A DNA stretch of 64,000 nucleotides from Aeromonas hydrophila subsp. hydrophila ATCC 7966 (GCF_000014805.1 NC_008570.1:1679001-1743000); one strand, 5' to 3'; shown: positions 25,091 through 33,640, counted from the first letter of the stretch. The notes: generated from the sequence alone by a model not told the origin. Numbers and translations: made by a program.

Positions 25091-27607
25091 ATGAAACAGC
25101 AGGCCACTCAGATGATGTGGTTTTATGATCGGCAACACGCCCAGTGGAGTCTGTCCGATCATGCCTCCTACCAGCTCTGGCAAGGAGAGGGGCCTCACCC
25201 CTGGTTCGGGCAATTGGCGGCAGATGACGAGGCCGGCTTTGCCGACTTTCTCGCCAGACTTTACCACTCACAGCAACCGGCCCAGTTCATCGGTCACCTC
25301 TGCGAGGAGGGGGGCGAGGTGCGCCATGTGCTCTGGAGCGGCCAGTACGTGCCAGCCCAGCAGATGTGCTGCGGCTGGATTGCGCCGCTCGACACCACCC
25401 GCAGCACCCAGCTGCCTGCCGATCTCTCCCAGCAGCTGCCGCTGCTGCAAGACCCCTTGTTGACCCAGCTGGCGCAGGCGCTCTCTGCCCGGACCGGGCT
25501 CGATTTCTTCAATACCCTGGTCAACCAGCTCGCCCACATCCTGGTGGCGGACGCGGTCTGGCTGGCGGAGCGCACCGGCAGCGGACGGCTCAAGGTGCTG
25601 GCCTGCCACGGCATCGACCTCAAGGAGTACGAACTCGACGGCATGCCCTGCCAGCAGGTCTATCTGGCGGGGGAGGCCTGCGTAATTCCGCTGGCGAACG
25701 CTCTGCCCTCCTGTACCGGTTTCAAGGCGGGGCAGGGTTACTACGGCCTGCCGCTGTGTGATCGCAACGGCCAGATCCTGGGCCACCTGGCGCTGCTTTT
25801 CTCCGATCAGAGCGCGATCCCCAATCTGGGTTCGGTGCTGACCACCTTCTCCATGCGGATGGTGGCGGAGCTGGAGCGGCTGCAGAGCGATGCCCAGCTG
25901 CGCCTGTCGGCCGTGGCGTTTGAAACCCATGAGGGGATCATCATCACCGATCCCGATTTCAAGATTTTGCGGGTCAACCACGCCTTCAGCCAGATCACGG
26001 GTTTTGACAGCCAGCGGGTGATCGGCCTGCATCTGGGCAACGATCTCTGGTGCGGTTTGGGGGGGCTTGGCTACGAGCTCGGCACCCTGAGCCGCTGGCA
26101 GGGGGAGACCCAACGGCTGCACGCGGATGGCTACCCTTATCCGCAGTGGGAGATCGTCACCCCGGTGCAGGATGACAGGGGGGAGATCAGCCACTTCGTC
26201 ATCTGTTTCGAGGATATCTCCGAGCGCAAGGAGGCCGAGCGCCGCATCCAGGATCTCGCCTATTACGACGAGCTGACCGGCCTGCCCAACCGCCGCCAGC
26301 TGCACGAAACCCTGGCCCACGCCTTTGGCGAGGCGAGTCGCGACTATCTGATCGGCGCCCTGCTGTTCATCGATCTGGATCACTTCAAGACCATCAACGA
26401 CTCTCTCGGCCACGCCACCGGCGACTGGCTGCTCAAGGAGGTCGCCAGTCGACTCAAACGGCTGGTACGGCAGGGGGATTGTCTGGCGCGGCTCGGCGGC
26501 GACGAGTTCGTGCTGCTGCTGCCCTCGCTCTCGGCGAGTCCCCCCCAGGCGGAGATGCAGGCCGACCTCATCGCCGAGCGGCTCATCAGCGAGATTGCGG
26601 CTCCCTACAACCACGCGGGCCAGGTGCTGCATATCGGCGCCAGCGTCGGCATCACCCTCTTCCCCGGCCGGGAGCAGGGGGTGGACGATCTGCTCAAGCA
26701 GGCGGACACCGCCATGTATCAGGCCAAGTCGGCTGGTCGCAAGACCCGGCGCTTCTTCGATGCCTCCATGCAGTTGCAGGCGGATCGCCGGCTGCTCATT
26801 CACAACGAGCTGCGTAGCGCCCTTAACCAGCAGGAGCTGACCCTCTACTACCAGCCTCAGCACATGGTGGAGGGGGGAGACATCATCGGCGTCGAGGCGC
26901 TTATCCGCTGGCAGCCGCCAGGCCGGGCTCTGGTGTCGCCCGCCGAGTTCATTCCCATCGCCGAGGAGACGGACCTTATCGTCGACATCGGCAACTGGGT
27001 ATTGTACGAGGCCTGTGCCCAGTACGTGCGCTGGGAGGAGAACGGCATCCACATCCCGCAGCTGTCGGTGAACGTCAGTGCCAAGCAGTTTCACGCCACC
27101 GATTTCGTCGACCGGATCCACGACGTGCTGGCCTCCACCGGCATGGATCCCGCCAGCCTGAATCTGGAGATCACCGAATCCGTGGTGCTGGGGCACGCGG
27201 AAGACACCATCAGCAAGATGAGCGAGCTCAAGGCGCTCGGCATCAGTTTTGCCATCGATGACTTCGGCGCCGGTTACTCCTCCCTGAGCTACCTCAAGCG
27301 GTTGCCGGCGGACGAGCTCAAGATCGATCGCTCCTTCATCCAGGATATCCCGCGCGATGGCGACAACATGGCCATCGTCGAGGCGGTGATCGCCATGGCA
27401 CGCCACATGGGCTTCAACGTGACGGCGGAAGGGGTGGAATCGCGCCAGCAGCTGGAGTTTCTGCAGGCCCAGGGCTGCCACTTCTACCAGGGCTACCTGG
27501 CTTCCAAGCCGCTGCCGGTGCCCTATCTGGAGCGCTACGTGCAGCGCCTTGCCCGCAGCGAAAGCCCGCTGGCCGGGGGTAAAAATAGTCTCGCCGGCGA
27601 GCTGTAG
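25091..27607 (+). CDS. PAS-GAF-PAS-GGDEF-EAL cyclic-di-GMP protein
   Basis: An 838-residue soluble signalling protein. A PAS-like segment is at about 1-115, a GAF-like domain at 125-270, and a PAS domain at 275-385 (FETHEGIIITDPDFKILRVNHAFSQITG). A GGDEF domain at 390-560 has intact GGDEF (about 469), and an EAL domain at 575-825 has intact EAL (about 601), DDFGAGYSS and LKIDRSF. Both activities could therefore exist: synthesis and hydrolysis of cyclic-di-GMP, with sensing by the N-terminal domains. There are no membrane helices. ATG 25091 follows GGAG by seven bases. It is separated from slt by 84 bases. Confidence 0.95.
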   Translation: MKQQATQMMWFYDRQHAQWSLSDHASYQLWQGEGPHPWFGQLAADDEAGFADFLARLYHSQQPAQFIGHLCEEGGEVRHVLWSGQYVPAQQMCCGWIAPLDTTRSTQLPADLSQQLPLLQDPLLTQLAQALSARTGLDFFNTLVNQLAHILVADAVWLAERTGSGRLKVLACHGIDLKEYELDGMPCQQVYLAGEACVIPLANALPSCTGFKAGQGYYGLPLCDRNGQILGHLALLFSDQSAIPNLGSVLTTFSMRMVAELERLQSDAQLRLSAVAFETHEGIIITDPDFKILRVNHAFSQITGFDSQRVIGLHLGNDLWCGLGGLGYELGTLSRWQGETQRLHADGYPYPQWEIVTPVQDDRGEISHFVICFEDISERKEAERRIQDLAYYDELTGLPNRRQLHETLAHAFGEASRDYLIGALLFIDLDHFKTINDSLGHATGDWLLKEVASRLKRLVRQGDCLARLGGDEFVLLLPSLSASPPQAEMQADLIAERLISEIAAPYNHAGQVLHIGASVGITLFPGREQGVDDLLKQADTAMYQAKSAGRKTRRFFDASMQLQADRRLLIHNELRSALNQQELTLYYQPQHMVEGGDIIGVEALIRWQPPGRALVSPAEFIPIAEETDLIVDIGNWVLYEACAQYVRWEENGIHIPQLSVNVSAKQFHATDFVDRIHDVLASTGMDPASLNLEITESVVLGHAEDTISKMSELKALGISFAIDDFGAGYSSLSYLKRLPADELKIDRSFIQDIPRDGDNMAIVEAVIAMARHMGFNVTAEGVESRQQLEFLQAQGCHFYQGYLASKPLPVPYLERYVQRLARSESPLAGGKNSLAGEL

Positions 27608-27691
27608 CCCCTCGGGTTAACGGGTAGAATGAGGGAATATGACACCACCGCCAACGGGCGGTGGCATTGCCTCTCAATGGAGACGTCTCTC

Positions 27692-29608
27692 GTGAAAGCC
27701 GTGCAGGGAATCATTTTATCGGCGCTGTGCGTGCCGGGGCTGCTGACGCAGGTTGCGGCGCAGACTCTGGAACAATCTCTCTATCGCCAGGCTTATGACG
27801 CGGTGCGGGCCGACGATCAGGCCCGTTTTCAGCAAATTCGCGCCCGTTTGACCCATTATCCGCTGCTGCCCTATCTCGATTACTACCAGCTGGCCTTTCG
27901 GCCCGGGGCGGCGGAGTATGACGACGTGACCCGCTTCATCCGCGAGCACGGTGACACCCCCCAATCCAACCGGCTGGAGCGCAGCTACCTCACCTATCTG
28001 GCCCAGAGCCAGCAGTGGTCCCAGTTCCTGCGCTTCTATCCGGCCAAGCCGAACTCCACCGATCTGCTCTGCATGCACTATCAGGCGCGCTACTACACCG
28101 GCCAGCAGAGCCAGGCACTGCAGGAGGCGGGCAAGCTCTGGCTGAGCGGCCAGTCCCGCCCCGATGCCTGCGATCCCCTGTTCCAGCTCTGGCAGCAGGC
28201 TGGTTTGCGCACCCAGGAGAAGATCTGGACCCGCATGACCTTGGCCTTCGAGGCGGAGAACCCGAACCTTATCCGCCACCTCGGCGCTCAGCTTGGCAGC
28301 GGCATGAAGGCGTACGGGGATCAGATGATTACCCTGTTCGAGCAGCCCGCCAAGGCGATGAACACGGCCTATTTCACTACCGCCGCCCCCTCCAAAAAGT
28401 TGCTGCTGCTGGGACTGGCCCGCTATGCCAACCAGCAGCCGGAAGTAGTGCTGGGGCAGCTCGGCTATCTGCGCTCGCGTTTCGCGCTGAGCGCCGCCGA
28501 GCTCAAACCGGTGGAGCGGGCGGTGGCCAGACGGCTGCTGCTGGATCGCTCAACCGCCCAGCGCAACTGGCTGGATGCTACCGTAGTGCGCCAGGCCGAC
28601 CCGGATCTGTTGGAGCTGCGGGCCCGGCTCGCCATCTGGGAGCAGGACTGGAAAGGGCTCTCCGGCTGGGTCAAGCGGATGCCCATGGCCCTGCAGAAGG
28701 AGGATCGCTGGCGCTACTGGCTGGCGCGCTCGCTGGAGGTGCAGGGCCAGCAGAAACCGGCGCGGGATCTCTATCTGGAAACCGCCAATCTGCGCGGCTT
28801 CTATGGTTTCATGGCAGCGCAGCGCAGCGGCGTGCCCTATCGGATGAAGAATCAGAGCGTGGCGAAGAAGGTGCCGGACTGGCGCACCGCCAGCCGCCGC
28901 TGGCCCTTCCTGCTGCGGGTACGCGAGTTGCTCGACATGAACGAGATCACGGCGGCGCGGGCGGAGTGGATCCACAACATGGATCGCAATCCGGTGGCCC
29001 AGCGCCTCGAGTTCGGCCACATCGCCCTCAACCAGGGCTGGCATGAACTGGCCATTCTGGCCAGCATCCGGGCCGAGGCCTGGGATGCCCTCGATTTGCG
29101 CTTCCCGCTGCCGCTCAAGCACACCTTCTCCCAGATGGCGCAGGAGCGGACCATGAACACCAGCCTGCTCTACGCCATCTCCCGGCAGGAGAGTGCGCTC
29201 TACCCGCTGGCACAATCGCCGGTCGGGGCGAGGGGGCTGATGCAGCTGATGCCGACCACCGCCAAGGAGACGGCCAGCAAGCTGGGGGTGCCCTATCGCA
29301 ACGAGCAGCAGCTGTTTGATCCCGCCATGAACATCCGCCTTGGCAGCGCCTATCTCAAGCGGCTGCTGGATGTGTACGACGGCAACCGGATCCTGGCGGC
29401 GGCGGCCTACAACGCCGGCCCCGGCCGGGTCAAACGCTGGCGCGATCAGAGTGCGGACAAGCCGATGGATGTCTGGGTCGAGAGCATCCCCTACAAGGAG
29501 ACGCGCAACTATGTGCAGAACGTGCTGTCGTTCGATCTTATCTATCAGCACAAGCTGCAGCAGCCGCTGCGCTTCATGTCCGATCGCGAGCTGAGTCACG
29601 CTTATTGA
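27692..29608 (+). CDS. slt: Soluble lytic murein transglycosylase Slt70
   Basis: A 638-residue periplasmic enzyme that cleaves peptidoglycan glycan strands to 1,6-anhydro-muropeptides. A signal peptide (about residues 1-25, ending AAAQ-like VAAQ) precedes a long alpha-superhelical ring domain (30-470) and a lysozyme-like C-terminal domain. Catalytic Glu is E500 in SRQESALYP, followed by GARGLMQLMP and AAYNAGPGRV. Start is the GTG at 27692, eight bases after GGAGA; an ATG at 27677 lies on top of that site. E. coli slt is followed by trpR; here a GalR-like gene follows. Confidence 0.95.
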   Translation: MKAVQGIILSALCVPGLLTQVAAQTLEQSLYRQAYDAVRADDQARFQQIRARLTHYPLLPYLDYYQLAFRPGAAEYDDVTRFIREHGDTPQSNRLERSYLTYLAQSQQWSQFLRFYPAKPNSTDLLCMHYQARYYTGQQSQALQEAGKLWLSGQSRPDACDPLFQLWQQAGLRTQEKIWTRMTLAFEAENPNLIRHLGAQLGSGMKAYGDQMITLFEQPAKAMNTAYFTTAAPSKKLLLLGLARYANQQPEVVLGQLGYLRSRFALSAAELKPVERAVARRLLLDRSTAQRNWLDATVVRQADPDLLELRARLAIWEQDWKGLSGWVKRMPMALQKEDRWRYWLARSLEVQGQQKPARDLYLETANLRGFYGFMAAQRSGVPYRMKNQSVAKKVPDWRTASRRWPFLLRVRELLDMNEITAARAEWIHNMDRNPVAQRLEFGHIALNQGWHELAILASIRAEAWDALDLRFPLPLKHTFSQMAQERTMNTSLLYAISRQESALYPLAQSPVGARGLMQLMPTTAKETASKLGVPYRNEQQLFDPAMNIRLGSAYLKRLLDVYDGNRILAAAAYNAGPGRVKRWRDQSADKPMDVWVESIPYKETRNYVQNVLSFDLIYQHKLQQPLRFMSDRELSHAY

Positions 29609-29691
29609 GACGGCTGCCGCCCTGGCGGCAGCCGGATTCCCATTCCCTCCCCAAAATGGTTATTATCCCATAAGGTTTTGTTACAAAAGGA

Positions 29692-29743
29692 AACCTGCCA
29701 GGTGATCGGGCGCCATCTCTTGGTCTGGCAGGTTCGTTATAAT
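29692..29743 (+). promoter_or_regulatory. Promoter region of the galR-like gene with inverted repeat
   Basis: A perfect TATAAT is at 29738-29743. The 10-base inverted repeat AACCTGCCAG (29692-29701) / CTGGCAGGTT (29725-29734) ends three bases before it and covers the -35 zone. It does not resemble a LacI-family operator (no central CG). No good -35 hexamer is seen, so regulation by a factor bound at the repeat is possible. Confidence 0.45.
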
Positions 29744-29787
29744 CGCCCGTTCAACACAGACAGGCTCCCCCAACAAAGGAATTGATA

Positions 29788-30786
29788 GTGGCAACGATTA
29801 AAGACGTTTCCCGGTTGGCTAATGTGTCCATTTCAACTGTGTCGCGAGTCATCAACAACACGGCGCAGGTGGCACCAGAAAAGCGTGAGGCCGTCATGGC
29901 GGCCATGAAGGAACTCAATTTTCGTCCCAACAGCTTTGCCCAGGCGCTGGTCAGCAAGCGCTCCAACTGCATCGGTGTGCTGGTGGGGGATCTGTGTGGT
30001 GGCCCCTTCTTCGCCCAGATGATGCGCGGCATCGAGAGCGTGGTGGACAAGGCGGACAAGTTCACCATCGTCATGTCCGGCAACCACGACGAGGTGCGCG
30101 AGCGCCACGCCATCCAGGCGCTGCTGCAGCGCCAGTGCGATGCGCTGATCCTGCACAGCAAGGCGCTGCCTGACGAGGAGCTGAGCGAGCTGGTGGCGGG
30201 CAGCACCCCGGTGGTCTTCATCAACCGCCAGGTGCCGGGCGCCGAAGATCGCTGCGTCTGGCTGGACAACCAGGCCGGCATCACCACCGCCTGCCAGCAC
30301 CTGCTGGATGCGGGCCATCGCAAGATTGCCTTCGTCACTTCGGACGATGCAGAGTTCGTCGATGGCCAGCAGCGGATGGCGGGGTATCATCACGCCCTGC
30401 AGCGGGCCGGCATCGCTCTTGATCCTGCCCTCATCGGCCGCGCCTTTGCCGACGAGAACGGCGGTTACGTGGCGATGGGCGAGCTGCTGGATCGGGGGGT
30501 TGAGTTTACCGCCGTGCTTGGTTTCAACGACGCCATGGTGGCGGGGGCCATCTCCTGTCTGCTGGAGCGGGGATACAAGATCCCGCAGCAGATCTCGGTG
30601 GTGGGTTTCGACGACATTCCCTATGCCCGCTACATCTATCCCAAGCTCACCACGGTGCGCTACCCCATCGAGGAGATGGGCGGCCGGGCTGCCGAGCTGG
30701 CGCTGAGCCTGCTGGATCACAAGCCGGCCGAGGGGCTGGAGCTCAAGTTCGAGGCCGAGCTGGTCAGACGGGAATCCGTCGCCTGA
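29788..30786 (+). CDS. LacI/GalR-family transcriptional regulator
   Basis: A 332-residue repressor. The N-terminal helix-turn-helix is MATIKDVSRLANVSISTVSRVINN (translated from a GTG start), followed by the hinge region RPNSFAQALVSKRS and a periplasmic-binding-type sensor domain (about 60-330). The sequence resembles E. coli GalR in several places: VGDLCGGPFFAQMMRGIE, RERHAIQALLQRQCDALILHSK, FINRQVPGAEDRC, TTVRYPIEEMG. The ligand is therefore probably galactose or a related sugar, but no gal genes are near. GTG 29788 is seven bases after AAAGGA. A LacI-family-like operator lies 57 bases after its stop. Confidence 0.85.
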   Translation: MATIKDVSRLANVSISTVSRVINNTAQVAPEKREAVMAAMKELNFRPNSFAQALVSKRSNCIGVLVGDLCGGPFFAQMMRGIESVVDKADKFTIVMSGNHDEVRERHAIQALLQRQCDALILHSKALPDEELSELVAGSTPVVFINRQVPGAEDRCVWLDNQAGITTACQHLLDAGHRKIAFVTSDDAEFVDGQQRMAGYHHALQRAGIALDPALIGRAFADENGGYVAMGELLDRGVEFTAVLGFNDAMVAGAISCLLERGYKIPQQISVVGFDDIPYARYIYPKLTTVRYPIEEMGGRAAELALSLLDHKPAEGLELKFEAELVRRESVA

Positions 30787-30791
30787 GTGGC

Positions 30792-30820
30792 CGACATTGG
30801 CCCTGAATGGGCCAATGTCG
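30792..30820 (+). terminator. Hairpin after the galR-like gene
   Basis: Perfect 12-base stem CGACATTGGCCC / GGGCCAATGTCG with loop TGAAT. The following CTCCCCTGTTTT is a poor T tract, so termination may be partial. Confidence 0.55.
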
Positions 30821-30842
30821 CTCCCCTGTTTTGCGGAAAAAT

Positions 30843-30856
30843 TGAAAGCGTTTTCA
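30843..30856. promoter_or_regulatory. LacI/GalR-family operator-like site
   Basis: TGAAAGCGTTTTCA has the LacI-family form TGAAA-n-CG-n-TTTCA, with one asymmetric pair next to the central CG. It lies downstream of the GalR-like gene and about 70 bases upstream of the predicted start of the RNA at 30921. Confidence 0.45.
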
Positions 30857-30871
30857 GAAATCCTTTTCAAC

Positions 30872-30914
30872 TGTGATCCGCTTCAAAGCTTTTTGGACTG
30901 CCTGCCACTAGCAT
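30872..30914 (+). promoter_or_regulatory. Candidate class II CRP-dependent promoter
   Basis: TGTGA-N6-TCAAA (30872-30887) matches nine of ten CRP core positions. A -10-like TAGCAT is at 30909-30914. With a start near 30921 the CRP centre falls at about -41.5, the class II position, and no -35 hexamer is present. Confidence 0.45.
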
Positions 30915-30920
30915 AGGCCC

Positions 30921-31030
30921 CACGAATTAGGAGCCTGCGCTCCCGATTTTCCCGCTGTGGGAGGTAACTGGTTAATCCAGCTATTTCCTTCGTTACTTTC
31001 GACGGTCATCATGGATGGCCGTTTTTTTTT
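30921..31030 (+). ncRNA. Candidate small RNA or attenuated leader, about 110 nt
   Basis: This intergenic stretch can fold into GGAGC-CTGC-GCTCC (30930-30943), CTGG-TTAAT-CCAG (30968-30980), and a strong terminator, ACGGTCATC / GATGGCCGT (31002-31022) followed by eight Ts. CTCCC at 30940-30944 can alternatively pair with GGGAG at 30959-30963, giving a switch-like option. The terminator ends only 14 bases before the start codon of the next gene, so the RNA is either an independent sRNA or an attenuator. I recognise no Rfam family. Evidence is structural only. Confidence 0.4.
31002..31030 (+). terminator. Strong Rho-independent terminator before the YeeZ-like gene
   Basis: Nine-base stem with one T-G wobble, loop ATG, then T8. 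Its position directly upstream of a coding start is unusual and marks the end of the candidate RNA. Confidence 0.85.
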
Positions 31031-31044
31031 GCCAGGATTTTGTC

Positions 31045-31857
31045 ATGACAACAGAGAGTGAATACCAGACGGGGATCGTGGGCGCTGGCTGGCTGGGGTT
31101 GCCGCTGGCCCGGGCGCTGCAGGCCGAGGGCCGCCAGGTGGCGGTGACGGTCAGCTCGGCCCAGAAAGCCGCACAGCTGACGGCAGAAGGGCTGCAGGCT
31201 TGGCCGCTGCAACTGGGCACCGGGCTGACCGCACTGCCGTTTCGCTGCCGCGAGCTGGTGATCTGCGTGCCGCCGAGCAAGGTCGAGGATTACCCGGCCG
31301 CCATCGGGCGGGTGGCCGAGCTGGCGCTGGCCGCCGGCGTGCAGCGGCTGCTGTTCGTGAGTGCCACCTCGGTCTGGGCGCCGGGGCAGGGGGAGGATGA
31401 ACAACCCATGCCTGCCCACGAGCGCGGGATGCGGATGCTGGCCGCCGAGCAGGCGGCGATGGGGGCCGGCATTCCCTGTGCCATGGTGCTGCGCCCGGCC
31501 GGGCTGTACGGGCCACAGCGCCATCCCGGCCGCTTCCTGGCGGGCAAAACCCTGGAGGGGGGCGGTCAGGCGGTGAACCTGGTGCATCTGGATGACGTGG
31601 TGGCCGCTTGTCAGCTGCTGCTGGCGCAGGGAAAGGATGGCGATGCCTACAACCTGAGTGCGCCGGTACACCCGCGCCGGGAGCAGTTCTACCCCTTTGC
31701 CGCACGTCAGCTGGGCCTGCCGGCCCCGGTCTTCATCGAGCCGGCCGGCCGGTTTCTCCCCGTCGAGGGGCTGCGCATCTGCGAGCAGCTCGGCTTTGTC
31801 TATCGCTGGCCCGACCCGGCGCACTGGTTTGCCGAGCTGGCGGCCCGGGGTCACTGA
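31045..31857 (+). CDS. NAD(P)-dependent SDR-type oxidoreductase, YeeZ-like
   Basis: A 270-residue extended-SDR/epimerase-like protein. The N-terminal Rossmann motif is GIVGAGWLGLPLARAL, followed by an NAD(P)-sugar-epimerase-like body (VQRLLFVSATSVW, VLRPAGLYGPQRHPG, NLVHLDDVVAACQLLL). It resembles E. coli YeeZ. The classical Tyr-x3-Lys catalytic pair is not obvious, so it may bind nucleotide without being a typical dehydrogenase. The ATG at 31045 follows CAGGA. Just upstream is a strong terminator, so expression probably depends on read-through or an unseen promoter. yciA follows. Confidence 0.8.
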   Translation: MTTESEYQTGIVGAGWLGLPLARALQAEGRQVAVTVSSAQKAAQLTAEGLQAWPLQLGTGLTALPFRCRELVICVPPSKVEDYPAAIGRVAELALAAGVQRLLFVSATSVWAPGQGEDEQPMPAHERGMRMLAAEQAAMGAGIPCAMVLRPAGLYGPQRHPGRFLAGKTLEGGGQAVNLVHLDDVVAACQLLLAQGKDGDAYNLSAPVHPRREQFYPFAARQLGLPAPVFIEPAGRFLPVEGLRICEQLGFVYRWPDPAHWFAELAARGH

Positions 31858-31986
31858 GCATCCCGCCCGGTGCTATATAGTGGGGCACAGGTGGCACCAA
31901 TGGTGTGGCGCGGCGGGCAATTGAGGTTTGCCAAGGGGGGGCTCGCCCCCTATCATGCCGCCATCCATATAGAGAGAGCGGTACAG

Positions 31987-32382
31987 ATGGTAGATACAAG
32001 ACGTCACCCCGATGGGGAACTGTTGCTGAGAACCCTGGCAATGCCAGCCGATACCAACCCGAATGGCGATATCTTCGGGGGCTGGATCATGTCCCAGATG
32101 GATATAGGTGGGGGCATCATGGCCAAGGAGCTGGCAAAAGGACGTATTTGTACCGTATCCGTCGAGGGCATGACCTTTCACAGCCCGGTCAAGGTGGGCG
32201 ACGTGGTGTGTTGCTACGGGCGCTGCCTGAAGATCGGTCGCAGTTCCATGCGGCTGAAGCTGGAGGTGTGGGTCAAGCCGGTGCTGCGTGAAAACGAGGC
32301 CCAGCGCTACTGCGTGACCGAAGGGATCTTCACCTATGTCGCCATCGACGAACAGGGAAAATCCCGTCCGGTACCAGTCTGA
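31987..32382 (+). CDS. yciA: Acyl-CoA thioesterase YciA
   Basis: A 131-residue hotdog-fold enzyme hydrolysing a broad range of acyl-CoAs. The catalytic-loop sequence is PADTNPNGDIFGGWIMSQMDIGGG, and HSPVKVGDVV is also present, both conserved in YciA (E. coli 132 residues). The ATG at 31987 follows AGAGAGCGGTAC; upstream in-frame codons have no ribosome site. It faces a small unknown gene on the other strand. Confidence 0.93.
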   Translation: MVDTRRHPDGELLLRTLAMPADTNPNGDIFGGWIMSQMDIGGGIMAKELAKGRICTVSVEGMTFHSPVKVGDVVCCYGRCLKIGRSSMRLKLEVWVKPVLRENEAQRYCVTEGIFTYVAIDEQGKSRPVPV

Positions 32383-32388
32383 TCCGGC

Positions 32389-32613
32389 TCAGATAAGCCG
32401 GGCGTTGATGATGGATATTTCCTGCTCAAACCCGGTTTTTTGCCGTATCATGCGTTCCAGCATCTCTTCCGAGCCGACGCACTGCTGGGTGTCGAACAGG
32501 CAGAGATCGCACTGGGGATCCCGTCTGATCTGATAGACGGTGGAAAGCTCCACTTGATGACAATTTCCTTGTTGATCATAAAATGTCACGCGGTACTGGT
32601 GCTGTCTCGCCAT
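32389..32613 (-). CDS. Small hypothetical protein, 74 residues
   Basis: I do not recognise this protein. It begins MARQHQYRVTFYDQQGNCHQ and reads like a small beta-rich domain: strands RVTFYD and HQVELSTVYQI, then PQCDLCLFDTQQCVGSEEMLERMIRQKTGF. It has four Cys, two in a CDLC arrangement, and no signal peptide. The ATG at 32613 is preceded by AAGGAA with a spacing of about seven bases. The frame extends upstream to 32679 but without a ribosome site. It lies between convergent yciA and the divergent YafD-like gene. Confidence 0.6.
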   Translation of the reverse strand: MARQHQYRVTFYDQQGNCHQVELSTVYQIRRDPQCDLCLFDTQQCVGSEEMLERMIRQKTGFEQEISIINARLI

Positions 32614-32724
32614 CGTTGAATTCCTTCTGGATGAGCCGGGCCGGACACGAGCTATCAGCCTAGTCGGCAGCGATGACATTTGTGATGGTCAGGACACAAT
32701 GCAGAGGCAGGTGGTTGTTAGCCA

Positions 32725-33570
32725 ATGAAAAATAGTTATCGCATTCTGGGTACGTCGCTGTTGACGTTGGGACTGGTCGGCTGTTTCGAGGTGCCGGATC
32801 AGGATCACCTGGTCACGGCGCAGGGCATCATTCCCGGCGCCAACTGCCAGAAGCCGCCGCTGGTGGCACTGGCCTCCACCGCCTTGCCACGCGAGTTCGG
32901 CATTACCGTCTGGAATCTCTACAAGGGTCAGCGTAAAAACTGGCGCGAAGGGCTGGACGAGTATGCCAAATCCCAGGATCTGGTACTGCTGCAGGAGTCG
33001 GCGACCCGCCCCGATATGCTGGAATGGCTGAAGGCCGGTGATTTCCAGTGGCAGCAATTGCAAGCCTTTACCCAGGGCGGTGTCTCCTTCGGCGTGATGA
33101 CGGTCGCCAAGACGCCCCAGGCGTTTGTGTGCGGCGTGCGCTCACCCGAGCCGCTGCTGCGCATCCCCAAATCCGGTCTGGTCAGCCTCTACCCCTTGCA
33201 GGGGGATCCTGACGGCGTGCTGGTGGTGAACCTGCATGCGGTGAATTTCGAGCTGGGGATGGCGACCTTTCGCGAGCAGCTCAACGATCTGACCGCCCTC
33301 ATCCATCGCCATCAGGGCCCGGTGATTCTGGCCGGGGATTTCAACACCTGGAACGACAAGCGCGAATTCTGGCTGAACAAGCTGGTGGGCGAACTGGGGC
33401 TGCAGGAGGCGATCCCGGTGCCGGATCTGCGCCGGACCGCCTTCGGCCGGCCGCTCGATCACCTCTACTACCGCAACCTGGACCTGGTGGAAGTGAGCAG
33501 CCCGGCGACCGATGCCTCGGATCACAACCCCATCATGGCCCGTTTCGCGGCTCAGGCCATCACCCCCTGA
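32725..33570 (+). CDS. Endonuclease/exonuclease/phosphatase-fold lipoprotein (YafD-like)
   Basis: A 281-residue protein. The N-terminus MKNSYRILGTSLLTLGLVGC is a lipoprotein signal (lipobox LVGC), so it is predicted to be membrane-anchored. The EEP fold is shown by ITVWNLYKG, LVLLQESA (metal-binding Glu), VILAGDFNTW (catalytic Asp/Asn), RPLDHLYYR and DASDHNPIMAR (catalytic His). It resembles E. coli YafD, an uncharacterised EEP protein encoded near mltD, gloB and rnhA there too. The substrate, a phosphodiester or phosphoester, is unknown. It shares a terminator with the convergent mltD. Confidence 0.82.
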   Translation: MKNSYRILGTSLLTLGLVGCFEVPDQDHLVTAQGIIPGANCQKPPLVALASTALPREFGITVWNLYKGQRKNWREGLDEYAKSQDLVLLQESATRPDMLEWLKAGDFQWQQLQAFTQGGVSFGVMTVAKTPQAFVCGVRSPEPLLRIPKSGLVSLYPLQGDPDGVLVVNLHAVNFELGMATFREQLNDLTALIHRHQGPVILAGDFNTWNDKREFWLNKLVGELGLQEAIPVPDLRRTAFGRPLDHLYYRNLDLVEVSSPATDASDHNPIMARFAAQAITP

Positions 33571-33605
33571 ATCCGTACTGGCCGCCACGGTGGCCTGTTC
33601 CAGAT

Positions 33606-33640
33606 AAAAAAATACCCCGCTTTTGGCGGGGTATTTTTTT
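33606..33640. terminator. Bidirectional Rho-independent terminator
   Basis: Stem AAAAAATACCCCGC / GCGGGGTATTTTTT with loop TTTTG, between the convergent YafD-like gene and mltD. Confidence 0.92.

Noticed and set aside
29611..29634. Hairpin CGGCTGCCGCC/GGCGGCAGCCG after slt as a terminator
   Set aside because: Strong stem but a two-base loop and no T tract, so Rho-independent termination is not supported.
30968..31048. Leader peptide reading through the terminator into the YeeZ-like start
   Set aside because: An open frame ends in an ATGA overlap, but it has no ATG, GTG or TTG start after the Shine-Dalgarno-like GGGAGG.
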